Source of the DNA: Brucella cytisi
GTDB lineage: Bacteria > Pseudomonadota > Alphaproteobacteria > Rhizobiales > Rhizobiaceae
DNA: 64,000 bases
Direction of reading: 5' to 3'
Assembly (NCBI GenBank): GCA_012103075.1
Contig: JAAVLQ010000002.1
Location: 1,221,001 to 1,285,000 of the forward strand
Of this stretch, positions 20,922-30,448 are shown in pieces. The notes under the pieces were generated by a model. The model saw only the letters and a program-made list of their open reading frames with translations. It was not told where the DNA came from and made no database searches. Position numbers and translations under genes: made by a program. Each line of letters opens with the position of its first letter. The stretch's first letter is position 1.

Positions 20922-22149
20922 TCAAGCTGCATGCGGCAAACGCCGCCAAAGCAGAAAAGAACCGGTGGCAATGAAGCCCATGGTGGGGATGAGCGTCGCG
21001 AAAGCGACCAGCGGATCGCCCATCAGGGCAGCGATGGCTCCGCCGACAAGACCACCGCCCATCTGGAAAAATCCCATCAATGCCGAAGCGGCACCAGCCA
21101 TGCCCGGAAACGGTGCCATGCCTGCCGATGTCATCACCGGCATGACCAGAGCGATCCCGAAGGCAAAAGAGCGCCATCGGCGCCATAACCAGCAGGTAGG
21201 ATGGTTCCAAGAAGCTCAGCAAAACAATGATGATGCTACCGGCAATCACAATTGCCAGATAACCCGCCATGGCAAGCTGTCGCGGATTGTAGAACGTCAT
21301 CAGACGACGAAACAGCAACCCGCCAGCGAGATAACTCCCGGTCTGCAGCAAAAGACCCATTCCAAAATGGGTGGCCGACATACCAACCCGCCCCATCAGA
21401 ATGAAAGGCAGAATGGTTGCAGCCGTATAGAGCGCTCCCGTGGTGCCGCCAACACCAAGGCTCGCATAGATGAAATGGCGGCTTGTCAGCAGAGTTCGGT
21501 AAGAACGAACCAGCTCACGCGGGCGGATGCGGCTGAGATCGCGTGCCACCGTTTCCTTGATGACGAAGAGCGCCATCAACACGACCAGCAATCCAAGGAT
21601 CACCATCACCACGAAAATCGCGTGCCAGCCGAAGAACTCCATGGTGAAACCGCCGAGCGTCGGCGAAATTGCAGGCCCAATCGCAATCACGATACCAATG
21701 AGATTCATCACGCGCGCCGAGGCTTCATGGGTGAAAAGATCGCGCACGATGGCGCGGGAAACCGTTACACCGACGGCAGAACCCACACCTTGCAGAAAGC
21801 GTGCGGCCAGCAGGACCTCTATCGATCCGGAGAACAACGCCAGAACGCTTGCGGCCAGATAGATGCCCATGAATGCAATGGTGATGGGTCTGCGCCCAAA
21901 GCCATCAGACAGCGGCCCGCAGATGAGCTGGGCAAAGCAGAAACCGGCGAAGTAGATGGATAGCGTGAGCTTGACCAGCGCATCGGTCGTACCAAAAGCA
22001 TGAACGATTTCGGTCATGGCAGGTGTGTAAAGCGACATAGACATTGGGCCGATAGCAGCAAGCAATCCGCCCACTATACCGACACGCAGCTCGCTCATCA
22101 CCGGGCGTTCGTTTTCCTGTTCCGGGCGATGCTGCGGCTGGACGTTCAT
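20922..22149 (-). CDS. Bcr/CflA-type multidrug efflux MFS transporter, frameshifted
   Basis: Inner-membrane drug/proton antiporter of the Bcr/CflA group with about 12 helices. Motif A appears as GPLSDGFGRRPITI (after helix 2) and the helix 5 motif as GPAISPTLGGF. A one-base shift near 21170 moves the reading to another frame for the last 75 residues, which continue with VMPVMTSAGMAPFPGMAGAASA and end at 20922, the normal family terminus. Without the repair the product reads on into non-coding sequence to 20743. The start could be 22149 or the internal Met 22098 (MSELRVGI). Confidence 0.87.
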
Positions 22150-22360
22150 GAAATGCGATGCTCGTTTACGACCGGCTAGGGTCTGCGAAAAATAGCCCGC
22201 GATATTGGCGACCCGCGCGCAAGCAATCCTTATTCGCAGTGCGGAACAGGGTCAAGCAAAGGCGGCTTCTCACTTTATTTGGCTGTTCAGACCCTTGCTC
22301 CACCGGCAAGTAAATCCTAAGTCTGGTTCACCTCGAATTCATCTGAACCGGAGTTTCATC

Positions 22361-24407
22361 ATGTCCGACAAGACTGCTTACAATCACGCGCTGACTGAAT
22401 GGAACGGACCGCTGGGCCTGCCGGATTTCACCGCTTTCAAAGATGACGATTTCGCATCCGCATTCGATGCCGCGTTGGCTGCGGACCTCGCAGAAGTGGA
22501 AGCCATCGCCAAGGCGACGGACAAAGCGACCATCGACAACACACTCAAAGCTTTGCAATTGACCGGTAAGGCGCTCGACCGCGTATCCGCAGTTTTCTGG
22601 ATGCGTGCTGGCGCCCATACCAACAACACGATCCAGACTCTGGAACGCGAGATAGCGCCGAAAATGTCGCGTCATTATTCGCGCATCATGATGGACCCGG
22701 CGCTTTTCGCCCGCATTGACGCGCTCTATGAAAATCGCGACATGCTGGACCTCGACACCGAGACCAAACGCGTTCTTGAAAAGACGTGGAAAGGTTTTGT
22801 CCGCTCCGGAGCCAAGCTCGATGAAGCGGGCAAGACGGAGCTTGCAGGCATCAATGAAAAGCTTGCCGGACTTGGCGCGCGATTTGGTCAGAACGTGCTG
22901 AAGGATGAATCGAGCTGGGCCCTGTTCATCACCGATGAAGCCGACCTCACCGGCCTGCCGGATTTCCTGAAGAACGCCATGCAGAGTGCCTCCGCCGAAC
23001 GCGGCAAACCTGATTCCGGGCGGTTACGCTATCACGTTCGATTGTCGAGCCATTCCTTTCCTTCTCCGAAAACCGTGAACTGCGCGAACAGGCGTTCAAT
23101 GCCCGGGCAAAGCGCGGTGAGAATGGGGGCGAAAGCGACAATCGTGAAATCGTGCGCGAAATGGTGGAACTGCGCGAGCGCAAAGCCCATCTGCTCGGTT
23201 ACGCCAACTTTGCAGCCTACAAGCTCGACGACACCATGGCCAAGACACCTAAGGCAGTCATGGACTTGCTTGAGCCGGTCTGGGACAAGGCGCGCGCCAA
23301 GGCCCATGAAGAAGAGGTCGAACTGGAGCGCCTGATCGCAGCCGATGGCGGCAATCACAAAGGTTGCTCCATGGGACTGGCGCTTCTATGCCGAAAAACT
23401 GCGTGCCGAACGCTTCGCCTTTGATGAAGCGGAACTGAAGCCTTATCTTCAGCTCGAAAAATCATTGAGGCAAGCTTCGATGTGGCGACCCGTCTTTTCG
23501 GCATCCGCTTCGAGGAAAAGAAAGGCATCGCCGCATGGCATCCCGACGTGCGCGTGTTTCAGGTGTTCAACGCGGACGGCAGTGAACGCGGTCTTTTCCT
23601 CGGCGACTATTTTGCGCGCACCTCAAAGCGTTCTGGCGCATGGATGAGTTCCCTGCAATCGAGCCACAAGCTTGACGGCGGACAGAAGCCGATCATTTAC
23701 AACGTGATGAATTTTGCGAAACCAAAGGCTGGTGAACCTGCCCTGCTCTCGCTTGATGATGCGCGCACGCTGTTCCACGAATTCGGTCATGCACTGCATG
23801 GGCTTCTCTCGGATGTGACCGGCCCGCCGTTTCCGGCACCGCCGTTTCCCGCGATTTTGTGGAACTGCCGTCGCAGCTTTACGAACACTGGCTTACAGTT
23901 CCGGCTGTTCTCGAAAAATACGCCGTGCACTATCGCACAGGAGAAGCCATGCCGAAGGCGCTCCTCGACAAGGTGCTTGCGGCCCGTACTTTCAATGCAG
24001 GCTTCAATACGGTCGAGTTCACCTCATCCGCGCTGGTGGATATGGCGTTCCATACCGGCAAGGAAAAGATCGCTGATCCGCTCGCTTTCGAGGTGAAGAC
24101 GCTGGAAAAGCTTTCCATGCCGGATGCGATTATCATGCGTCATCGCACGCCGCATTTCACTCACGTCTTCTCCGGCGACGGTTATTCCGCTGGCTACTAC
24201 TCCTATATGTGGTCGGAAGTGCTGGATGCAGACGCTTTCTCGGCATTCGAGGAAACCGGCGACGCCTTCAATCCTGAACTGGCGGCGAAGCTGAAGCAGC
24301 ATATCTATGCCGCTGGCGGTAGCCGTGACCCGGAAGATCTTTACAAGGCATTCCGTGGCAAGATGCCGACACCGGACGCGATGATTGAAAAGCGCGGCTT
24401 GAATTAA
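22361..24407 (+). CDS. M3 family oligopeptidase / peptidyl-dipeptidase (Dcp/PrlC type), frameshifted
   Basis: Zinc peptidase of about 685 residues that cleaves short peptides in the cytoplasm or periplasm. The active site HEFGHALHG lies near 23780-23805 with the downstream catalytic region FVELPSQLYEHW. N-terminal M3 features (GLPDFTAFKDDD) are present. At least four one-base shifts (near 23020, 23362, 23465 and 23835) cut the reading into five pieces that join into one standard protein. ATG 22361 gives MSDKTAYNHALTEWNGPLGLPDF; the reading upstream of it is not protein-like. No signal peptide is seen. Confidence 0.9.
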
Positions 24408-24791
24408 TCAAAAACAAAAGGCCGGGAAACCGGCCTTTTCAGTTTTATGAGTCAGAATATTCACAAGCCGACCGTACGGGTCACGCATGTAGAAACGACG
24501 CACGCCCCATTCCTCATCGGCCGGACCATATTCGACGGGAAATCCCAACGCGATCGCGCGCTCCAGCACGGCATCGACATCATCGACCTCGATGGAAAGA
24601 TCGGGCACCGGTGTGCCCGCCCCGCCCTCACTCATGATGCTCACCTGTACCCGTGCCTGCGCATCCGTGGCATAGGTGACGATCCAGCCGAAATCCATCG
24701 CCACATCAAGGCCCAGCAAGTCGCCGTAGAAGCGCTTTGCCGCCGCAGGATCGGCGGCTGCAATATTGGCAACGATGCGGCGGACGGCCAT
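24408..24791 (-). CDS. VOC-family glyoxalase-like protein
   Basis: 127-residue protein of the vicinal-oxygen-chelate superfamily (glyoxalase/bleomycin resistance fold). Markers are the N-terminal AAADPAAAKRFYGDLLGLD, IEVDDVDAVLERAIALGF and YMRDPYGRLVNIL. ATG 24791 overlaps the stop of the DUF1737 gene (TGATG), so the two are coupled. The last dozen residues are read through the terminator hairpin at 24416-24439, so the true stop might be slightly earlier if a base is wrong. Function unknown beyond the fold. Confidence 0.8.
   Translation of the reverse strand: MAVRRIVANIAAADPAAAKRFYGDLLGLDVAMDFGWIVTYATDAQARVQVSIMSEGGAGTPVPDLSIEVDDVDAVLERAIALGFPVEYGPADEEWGVRRFYMRDPYGRLVNILTHKTEKAGFPAFCF
24416..24439. 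terminator. Bidirectional terminator between convergent genes
   Basis: AAAAGGCCGG and CCGGCCTTTT form a perfect ten-base-pair stem around GAAA, with T-run on both strands, just beyond the M3 peptidase stop. It overlaps the end of the VOC gene on the other strand. Confidence 0.8.
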
Positions 24792-24997
24792 CAGTATTCG
24801 CCGAGCTTGATGTCCGGCGTGTAATCGACGCCGTCGACTTCCTTCACCACCGGCTGACCGCAATGCATGACGCCGGTTGCGGCGTTGAAAGCATAGGTCG
24901 GCGAACCATAGAGCTGCCAGCCCTTGTTGAGCGCCGCCGTGACGCGATGACAGAATGCGGAATCATCCGGACCTGTGATGAAACGATATAACTTCAT
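24791..24997 (-). CDS. DUF1737 domain small protein
   Basis: 68-residue protein with the DUF1737 pattern (LYRFITGPDDSAFCHRVTAALNKGWQLYGSP), common as a short stand-alone protein in alphaproteobacteria and of unknown function. It is translationally coupled to the downstream VOC gene and starts just after the CitE-like gene's stop, so all three form one minus-strand operon. Confidence 0.75.
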   Translation of the reverse strand: MKLYRFITGPDDSAFCHRVTAALNKGWQLYGSPTYAFNAATGVMHCGQPVVKEVDGVDYTPDIKLGEY

Positions 24998-25013
24998 GCT
25001 GTTACTTCCTCTG

Positions 25014-25890
25014 TTATAACTTTACGTCCGCCTTCGCGAGCACGCGCTCGGCTATTTCAAGATGAAGACGTTCGACCATCTGCCCGTCGAGCGAGACGAC
25101 GCCTTTCTCGGCATTTTCAGGCCGGGCAAAGACTTCAACGACAGCGCGGGCATGGGCCACCTCGTCTTCGGTTGGTGAGAAGGCCCGGTTAGCCGCTTCA
25201 ACCTCGGCCCGGATGAATCAACGTCTTGCCGTCGAACCCCATGGCGGCACCTTGCGCGCATTCTGCCTCGAAGCCAACGCTATCCCGAAAATCATTGTAA
25301 ACGCCGTCGAGAACGGTGATCCCGCCAGCGCGCGCTGCGAGAATGATCTGCATTAGCCATGGGACGAGATAAGGTCGCCCCGGTTGCGGGCGCACACCGG
25401 TTTCCCGCGCAATATCGTTCGGCCCGACGACGAAACAGGCAAGCCGTACCGCCGAACGATGTCCAAGAACGGCGATTTCGTCGGCGTTGAGAATACCGCG
25501 CGCGGTTTCGATCATCGCCCATACACCAACTGCCGGATCGGCATCCTGACGATCAAGCCGGTTGGCCGCGTCGATTATATCCTGCGGTCGTTCAGTCTTG
25601 GGCAGAAGGATGGCGTCCGCCCCCATCTTCGCAGCCGCCGCGACATCATCCCTGCCCCACGGCGTTTCCGCCGTATTGACCCGTACAATCCGCTCGAAAT
25701 TGACCTTCGGATGGCTTGCGAAATGCACCGCCAGCGCATCGCGCGCCGCGACCTTCGCTTCCGGCGCGACGGAATCCTCCAAATCATAGATCACGCAATC
25801 CGCTGAAAGGGTCAGCGACTTCTCGAGAGCGCGAGCATTGGCGGCAGGAACGAAGAGGACAGAACGGCGCGGACGAACAATAGTTTTCAT
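25014..25890 (-). CDS. HpcH/HpaI aldolase / citrate lyase beta (CitE)-like protein, frameshifted
   Basis: About 292-residue CitE-like lyase, a TIM-barrel family that cleaves or forms C-C bonds in CoA thioesters such as malyl-CoA or citramalyl-CoA. Conserved parts are RRSVLFVPA, YDLEDSV, the metal-binding glutamate in AMIETARGI, and GFDGKTLIHPGQ. An extra base near 25210 moves the last 60 residues to another frame, where FSPTEDEVAHARAVVEVF follows, the standard CitE C terminus. ATG 25890 starts the gene, and it ends 17 bases before the DUF1737 gene. Confidence 0.87.
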
Positions 25891-26095
25891 GTCCCGATTT
25901 GTGCACGGAACCATCCCGCTGCGCAAGCGCCGAGAGCGCGAGCAGGCAGGCCCTTGAAAACCTGTATCGACACGCCTATTTTCCAGCCTTCGGTTGGAAT
26001 GCACCCGCCGCCCGCAGCCTTACGGCCATGGTAAAGCATTCTGAAACTTCGTTTTGTTCCGGTGACGGCAGAAACGGCAATGCGGGCACCCGTTC

Positions 26096-26593
26096 ATGAA
26101 AACGCCGCTCACAACCGGGGCGAAAACAATGACCACGGCTATTATCGCTGGGACCAATAACGCTGACTTCAAGCATCAGGCCCGCCGTCTGCGGCAGGCT
26201 TTGAGCGAGGAAGGCATCACCATCAGCCACGGCAAGGCACTCGACCTTGTGGCGCGCCAGTCCGGCACACGTGACTGGAATACGCTTGCCGCCAATGACG
26301 GCAAGGTGGCACCCGCACCCGTTGAGGACGATACCGCGCCTTACCGCGTCGGACAGCGCATTACCGGCATGTTTCATACCACGCCGTTCGATGCCCGCAT
26401 CATCGCCGTCGAGGAAACGATCAAGCCCGAACTCTGGCGCATCACGCTTCAGTTCGATCCGGCCATCGATGTGGCGGTTTCGCCGAACCTCTCAATGCGG
26501 CGCAGGCGTTATACGATCGTCGTTGGCACGGATGGCAAATCCCGCCGCCTGACCGGCAGCGAGACCGGTGGCGTCGCCCTCAACGTCGGATAA
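26096..26593 (+). CDS. Glyoxalase-superfamily-like small protein (Glyoxalase_8 type)
   Basis: Up to 165 residues. The N-terminal part (FKHQARRLRQALSEEG, HGKALDLVARQSGTRDWNTLAA) matches the short helical domain often annotated as a glyoxalase-related domain; the C-terminal part looks like a small beta domain. Two starts are possible, 26096 and 26129; neither has a strong ribosome site. No functional residues can be assigned and it stands alone. Confidence 0.65.
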   Translation: MKTPLTTGAKTMTTAIIAGTNNADFKHQARRLRQALSEEGITISHGKALDLVARQSGTRDWNTLAANDGKVAPAPVEDDTAPYRVGQRITGMFHTTPFDARIIAVEETIKPELWRITLQFDPAIDVAVSPNLSMRRRRYTIVVGTDGKSRRLTGSETGGVALNVG

Positions 26594-26615
26594 TTGCGTG
26601 AACTGCGTCAATGAC

Positions 26616-26659
26616 GCATGATCCGGAAAACTTGACGCGGTTTCCAGACAGGATTATGC
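26616..26659. repeat. REP-like palindromic element
   Basis: GCATGATCC and GGATTATGC are near-perfect inverted repeats (one mismatch) around a loop with GGTTTCCAGAC. Arm composition and the GGTTTCCA loop resemble the 19244-19290 element. It lies in the 26594-26831 intergenic region upstream of leuD; I see no gene in that region. Confidence 0.5.
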
Positions 26660-26831
26660 GCATAACCCGACAGTCGGACTATCCGGCGCGCTTGTCCGCG
26701 CGTCGGATATTTCGCGAAACGGGTCGGGAGTTGCGACCTATTGGGCAGTTTCGGCCTCAAACGTTGACTCTCGGTCAAGCTGATGTAAACCAGTTTGCAA
26801 ATTGCAAATTCCCAACCGACAGGTTCAGGAC

Positions 26832-27436
26832 ATGGATAAGTTCACCAAGCTCACGGGCGTTGCCGCCCCCTGCCGATCGTCAATATCGATACGGACATGA
26901 TCATCCCGAAGGATTACCTGAAGACGATCAAGCGCACGGGTCTGAGCAAGGGTCTTTTCGCCGAAATGCGCTTCAACGAAGACGGCACCGAAAACCCGGA
27001 TTTCGTCCTGAACAAGCCGGGCTATCGCAACGCGCAGATCCTCGTTGCTGGCGACAATTTCGGCTGCGGCTCCTCGCGCGAGCATGCGCCATGGGCTCTG
27101 CTTGATTTTGGCATCCGTTGCGTAATCTCGACCTCATTTGCCGACATCTTCTACAATAACTGCTTCAAGAACGGCATTCTGCCGATCAAGGTCAGCCGGG
27201 AAGATCTGGACAAGCTGATGGACGACGCCTCGCGCGGCGCCAATGCGACCCTTACCGTCGATCTCGAAGCCAAGGAAATTCACGGTCCGGATGGCGGTTC
27301 GATTTCCTTTGATGTCGATGATTTCAAGCGCCACTGTCTGCTCAACGGTCTCGATGATATCGGCCTGACCATGGAAAAGGCTGGCAGCATCGACACATTC
27401 GAGGCCAAGCGCGCTGAACAGCGTCCCCGGGCATAA
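26832..27436 (+). CDS. leuD: 3-isopropylmalate dehydratase small subunit LeuD, frameshifted
   Basis: Small subunit of isopropylmalate isomerase in leucine synthesis, pairing with LeuC (not in the window). The family core is clear: [38 protein letters not shown] and the [16 protein letters not shown] motif. Reconstructed length is 201 residues, standard for LeuD. A C is missing from a run of C near 26870, separating [13 protein letters not shown] from LPIVNIDTD. leuB lies about 9 kb away in the same window, as is common in Rhizobiales. Confidence 0.95.
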
Positions 27437-27523
27437 TGTCGGTATGCACTATATATACTCGGCCAGAATACCCGGTCGCAGGTCTGGCGGCCTGCACAAG
27501 TGAATAGGACACGATTGGCTGGA

Positions 27524-27946
27524 ATGGCCCGAGAAGATCAAAGCGGCGACTGGGCGGGACGTCTCTCGCCCTCGCTGGACGAAATAGAATCCATCGCGAT
27601 TGAGGCTCTTGCGCATCTGCCGCAGGAGTTTCGTGCGTTGTGCGGCGACATTATCATCCAGATCGCCGACTTTCCTGACGACCAGATCATCGAGGATATG
27701 GGGTTGGAAACGCCTTTCGACCTGCTTGGCCTTTTCGAAGGTCGCGGCATCGGCGAACGTTTCAGCCTGCAGACGGGCGAAGGCCCCAATCGCATCACGC
27801 TCTACCGCCGTGCGATCCTCGACTATTGGTCCGAACATGAAGAAACGCTGGGCGATATCATCACCCATGTTCTGATCCACGAAATCGGCCATCATTTCGG
27901 CTTGTCCGATGACGATATGGAAAATATCGAGGCACAGGCCGAGTAG
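27524..27946 (+). CDS. Minimal zinc metallopeptidase family protein (zincin-like, DUF1025 type)
   Basis: 140-residue protein whose C-terminal half carries a zincin motif HEIGHHFGLSDDDME, preceded by GLFEGRGIGE and LYRRAILDYW. Members are cytoplasmic predicted metallopeptidases of unknown target. MAREDQS at 27524 is the likely start; 27500 is an alternative. It lies 88 bases after leuD, probably in the same transcription unit. Confidence 0.8.
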   Translation: MAREDQSGDWAGRLSPSLDEIESIAIEALAHLPQEFRALCGDIIIQIADFPDDQIIEDMGLETPFDLLGLFEGRGIGERFSLQTGEGPNRITLYRRAILDYWSEHEETLGDIITHVLIHEIGHHFGLSDDDMENIEAQAE

Positions 27947-28176
27947 AACCGCTCGAGCAGGATCAAAGCGTCAAGTTTTGTCGTTTTCGACGAAACCATC
28001 GGCAGTTCCAGCAGTTCCTCCTTGGATTCTGGCACAATCGCATACAGATATTGCATTGAGAGAATGCTATAGATTCTCCTGATGCAACTAGCGGTCTGAT
28101 TCCGACATTTGCATCCCTCGGATATGAGCGCTGAGCAAATGTCGGAAGCAAAAAGACTACTAGTAACCTTATGAAT

Positions 28177-28254
28177 CTAGTGGATTTTTCGAATTTGACG
28201 TTTGAAACGGGATTTATATCGGACGGGTATCAAACGTCAAATTCAATCCACTAG
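28177..28254. repeat. Long imperfect palindrome upstream of the LysE gene
   Basis: Two-part inverted repeat: CTAGTGGATT and GAATTTGACGTTTGA on the left pair with TCAAACGTCAAATTC and AATCCACTAG on the right, giving 15 plus 10 base pairs with a four-base bulge and a 24-base loop. It ends nine bases before ATG 28264. It could be a dispersed palindromic element or a regulatory hairpin. The rest of 27947-28176 holds no gene that I can support. Confidence 0.7.
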
Positions 28255-28263
28255 AGTAGCGAT

Positions 28264-28905
28264 ATGAGCATCTCCCCTGCCATCTACCAGCTTCTCCTCG
28301 TATATGTGACTTACATCATTGCAGCAGGCAGCCCCGGTCCGAGCACAATGCGGATCATGGGCGTGGCGATGGATCAGGGCCGCAAGTCAGGACTTTTCTT
28401 TGCTGCCGGTGTCGTTACGGGCTCCATTTTCTGGGGCGTGATGGCCGCGACCGGCGTTTCGGCCATCCTCACACGATTTGCCGAAGCTCTGTTCATCCTG
28501 AAAATCTTCGGCGGGCTTTATCTGCTTTATCTTGCCTTCAAGGCCGGGCGGGCGGCCATGACATCGGACGAAGCATTGGCTATGCGAACTTCCGGCAGCA
28601 AAACAATTTTGTCCCATGGGGAGCTTTATCGCCGTGGCCTTCTGATGCATCTGTCAAACCCGAAGTCCATTCTGTCACGGATCGCATTGGTTACGCTGGG
28701 GCTTGGCGCCAATTCCTCATGGCCACATCTGGCAGCATTTCTGGGCGGCTGCATCGCGCTCAGCGTGACCATTTTCTGCGGCTATGCCATCGTATTTTCC
28801 ACTATGCCTATGGTGCGCCTCTATCGTCGCGCGCGCCGCTGGATCGAAGGCGTACTCGCGGCTGTTTTCGGCCTTGCCGGTATCCGCCTGCTTCTGTCGC
28901 GCTAA
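28264..28905 (+). CDS. LysE family amino-acid exporter
   Basis: 213-residue inner-membrane exporter of the LysE/RhtB family with about six helices. The N-terminal family motif AAGSPGPSTMRIMGVAMDQGRKSGLFFAAGVVTG splits into recognisable pieces (GPSTMRIM, GRKSGLFFAAGV) and the LHLSNPKSIL-type motif appears as MHLSNPKSILSRIAL. Intact. It lies 21 bases before the DapA-like gene and may be co-transcribed with it. Confidence 0.88.
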   Translation: MSISPAIYQLLLVYVTYIIAAGSPGPSTMRIMGVAMDQGRKSGLFFAAGVVTGSIFWGVMAATGVSAILTRFAEALFILKIFGGLYLLYLAFKAGRAAMTSDEALAMRTSGSKTILSHGELYRRGLLMHLSNPKSILSRIALVTLGLGANSSWPHLAAFLGGCIALSVTIFCGYAIVFSTMPMVRLYRRARRWIEGVLAAVFGLAGIRLLLSR

Positions 28906-28926
28906 TCCGTTTGAGAAAAGAGCACC

Positions 28927-29832
28927 ATGAAACTCTTCAAAGGTCTTTCCGCCTTTCCGCTCACACCAATCGATGCCGCGGGCAAACTCATGGAGGATAC
29001 GCTCTGCGTCTTTCTTGAGCGCATCTGCGAGGCGGGAGCGGATTCTATCGGTCTTCTGGGAAGCACTGGCAGCTATGCCTTTCTCACGCGGGAACAGCGG
29101 TTGCATACGATCAACACCGCCGTCAGGTCTATCGGCGGCAGAACACCGATCATCGTCGGCGTTGGTGCGTTGCGGACAGATGAGGCGCAAGCACTGGCGC
29201 GGGAGGCCGCAGATGCCGGTGCAGACGGGCTGTTGCTGGCGCCTGTTTCCTATACACCGCTGACACAGGAAGAAGTGTTCCAGCACTTCAAAGCCGTTGC
29301 CGAGACGACCGACCTTCCCCTTTGCATCTACAATAATCCCGGCACGACAAAGTTCATCTTCAGCGATGAACTGATCGCACGGCTTGCCAATGTAAAGAAT
29401 ATCAGCGCGATCAAGATGCCCCTGCCCGCAAACGGTGAATACGAGGGTGCCATCTCCAAATTGCGTTCGGAAGCTCCATCAAGCTTCGTCATAGGCTTTA
29501 GCGGCGACTGGGGTGCGGCGGATGCGCTTCTGGCTGGCGCGGATGCCCGGTACAGCGTGGTTGCAGGGCTTCTTCCCGAGCCAGCGCTGGCGTTGACGCG
29601 CGCGGCACAAAGCGGAGACAGGGCGGAGGCGGAACGCCTCAATGCAGCTTTCACGCCGCTTTGGGATCTGTTCAAAGCCCACAGCAGTTTCCGCGCAATG
29701 TATGTCATTGCCGACCTTCTGGGCCTCGCGAAAATCGCGCCACCACGCCCGATCCTGCCACTGGGAACCGGGGTGTATGAGCAAGTAGAAAAAGCACTTG
29801 ATGTATTAGCGATCGAAGTGACGCGCCGATAA
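28927..29832 (+). CDS. DapA/NanA-family aldolase (dihydrodipicolinate synthase-like)
   Basis: 301-residue TIM-barrel aldolase of the class I pyruvate-dependent family. The Schiff-base lysine is in AIKMPLP, the proton-relay tyrosine in CIYNNPGTTKF, and the GSTGSYAFLTREQR loop is the usual GTTGE equivalent. The neighbour is a LysE exporter, not lysine-synthesis genes, and the sequence is divergent, so I would not call it authentic dapA. Intact and followed by a strong terminator. Confidence 0.85.
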   Translation: MKLFKGLSAFPLTPIDAAGKLMEDTLCVFLERICEAGADSIGLLGSTGSYAFLTREQRLHTINTAVRSIGGRTPIIVGVGALRTDEAQALAREAADAGADGLLLAPVSYTPLTQEEVFQHFKAVAETTDLPLCIYNNPGTTKFIFSDELIARLANVKNISAIKMPLPANGEYEGAISKLRSEAPSSFVIGFSGDWGAADALLAGADARYSVVAGLLPEPALALTRAAQSGDRAEAERLNAAFTPLWDLFKAHSSFRAMYVIADLLGLAKIAPPRPILPLGTGVYEQVEKALDVLAIEVTRR

Positions 29833-29845
29833 GCTTGCGAAATAG

Positions 29846-29870
29846 AAGGCGCCCTCGTCGGGCGCCTTTT
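29846..29870. terminator. Terminator between convergent genes (DapA-like and ohr)
   Basis: AAGGCGCCC and GGGCGCCTT form a perfect nine-base-pair stem around a five-base loop, followed by a TTTT run. It is palindromic and can also end ohr transcription from the opposite strand. Confidence 0.82.
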
Positions 29871-29881
29871 GCATTTCTTTG

Positions 29882-30303
29882 TTAAGCCACGCTCAGGCGA
29901 ACATCGATGTTGCCGCGTGTTGCATGCGAGTATGGGCAGACGATATGCGCAGCCTGAACAAGCTCGTCTGCCTTCGCCTTGTCCACGCCCGGAAGTGCCA
30001 CTTGCAGCGCCACATCAAGCCCGAAGCCAGTGCCATCTTCACGCGGACCAATGCCGACCGTCGCAGTCACGGTGCTGTCTGCCGAAATGGCAACTTTCTC
30101 CTTGGCAGCAACGAATTTCAACGCGCCGGGAAGCATGCAGCATAGCCGGAGGCGAAAAGCTGCTCAGGATTGGTGCCCTCGCCACCCGAACCGCCGAGTT
30201 CCTTCGGTGTATCGAGAACGACACTGAGCCGTCCGTCGGCAGTCTTGGCGCTGCCGGTGCGGCCGCCGGTTGCTGTGGATTGGGTTGTGTACAGAATTGG
30301 CAT
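29882..30303 (-). CDS. ohr: Organic hydroperoxide resistance protein Ohr, frameshifted
   Basis: Thiol peroxidase of the OsmC/Ohr family that reduces organic hydroperoxides with dihydrolipoamide-type thiols. Both redox cysteines are visible: ASGYAACF near residue 60 and [10 protein letters not shown] near residue 125. A one-base shift near 30135 separates the two halves. ATG 30303 gives [15 protein letters not shown], the classic Ohr start. It is divergent from the MarR-type regulator OhrR, with A/T-rich palindromes between them. Confidence 0.92.
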
Positions 30304-30345
30304 TTGGGCTTCTCCTTTGGTTTGTCTCCGTAGCCAAACTTGCAG

Positions 30346-30418
30346 ATAATTAAATTGTGCGCAATATAGTTTTGCGAAATTTAATTTCACAATTAAGTGA
30401 CGCGCAATCCAATTGCGT
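30346..30418. promoter_or_regulatory. Putative OhrR operator/promoter region
   Basis: The ohr-ohrR intergenic region has A/T-rich inverted repeats: AATTAAATTG (30348-30357) with AAATTTAATT (30377-30386), and CGCAAT (30403-30408) with ATTGCG (30412-30417). Repeats of AATT/GCGCAAT type resemble known OhrR operators. A TATATT-like box lies near 30425-30431 before ohrR. Inference from position and symmetry. Confidence 0.55.
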
Positions 30419-30448
30419 ATGATGTATATATTTTGCCAAGGAGTTATC

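Noticed and set aside
20782..21963. 393-residue plus-strand reading
   Set aside because: Antisense to the Bcr/CflA efflux gene and rich in His/Arg/Gln without a family pattern.
28927..29832. Authentic dapA
   Set aside because: Family residues are present but the GTTGE-type loop is altered and the neighbourhood is not lysine synthesis; a DapA-family aldolase of unknown substrate is safer.
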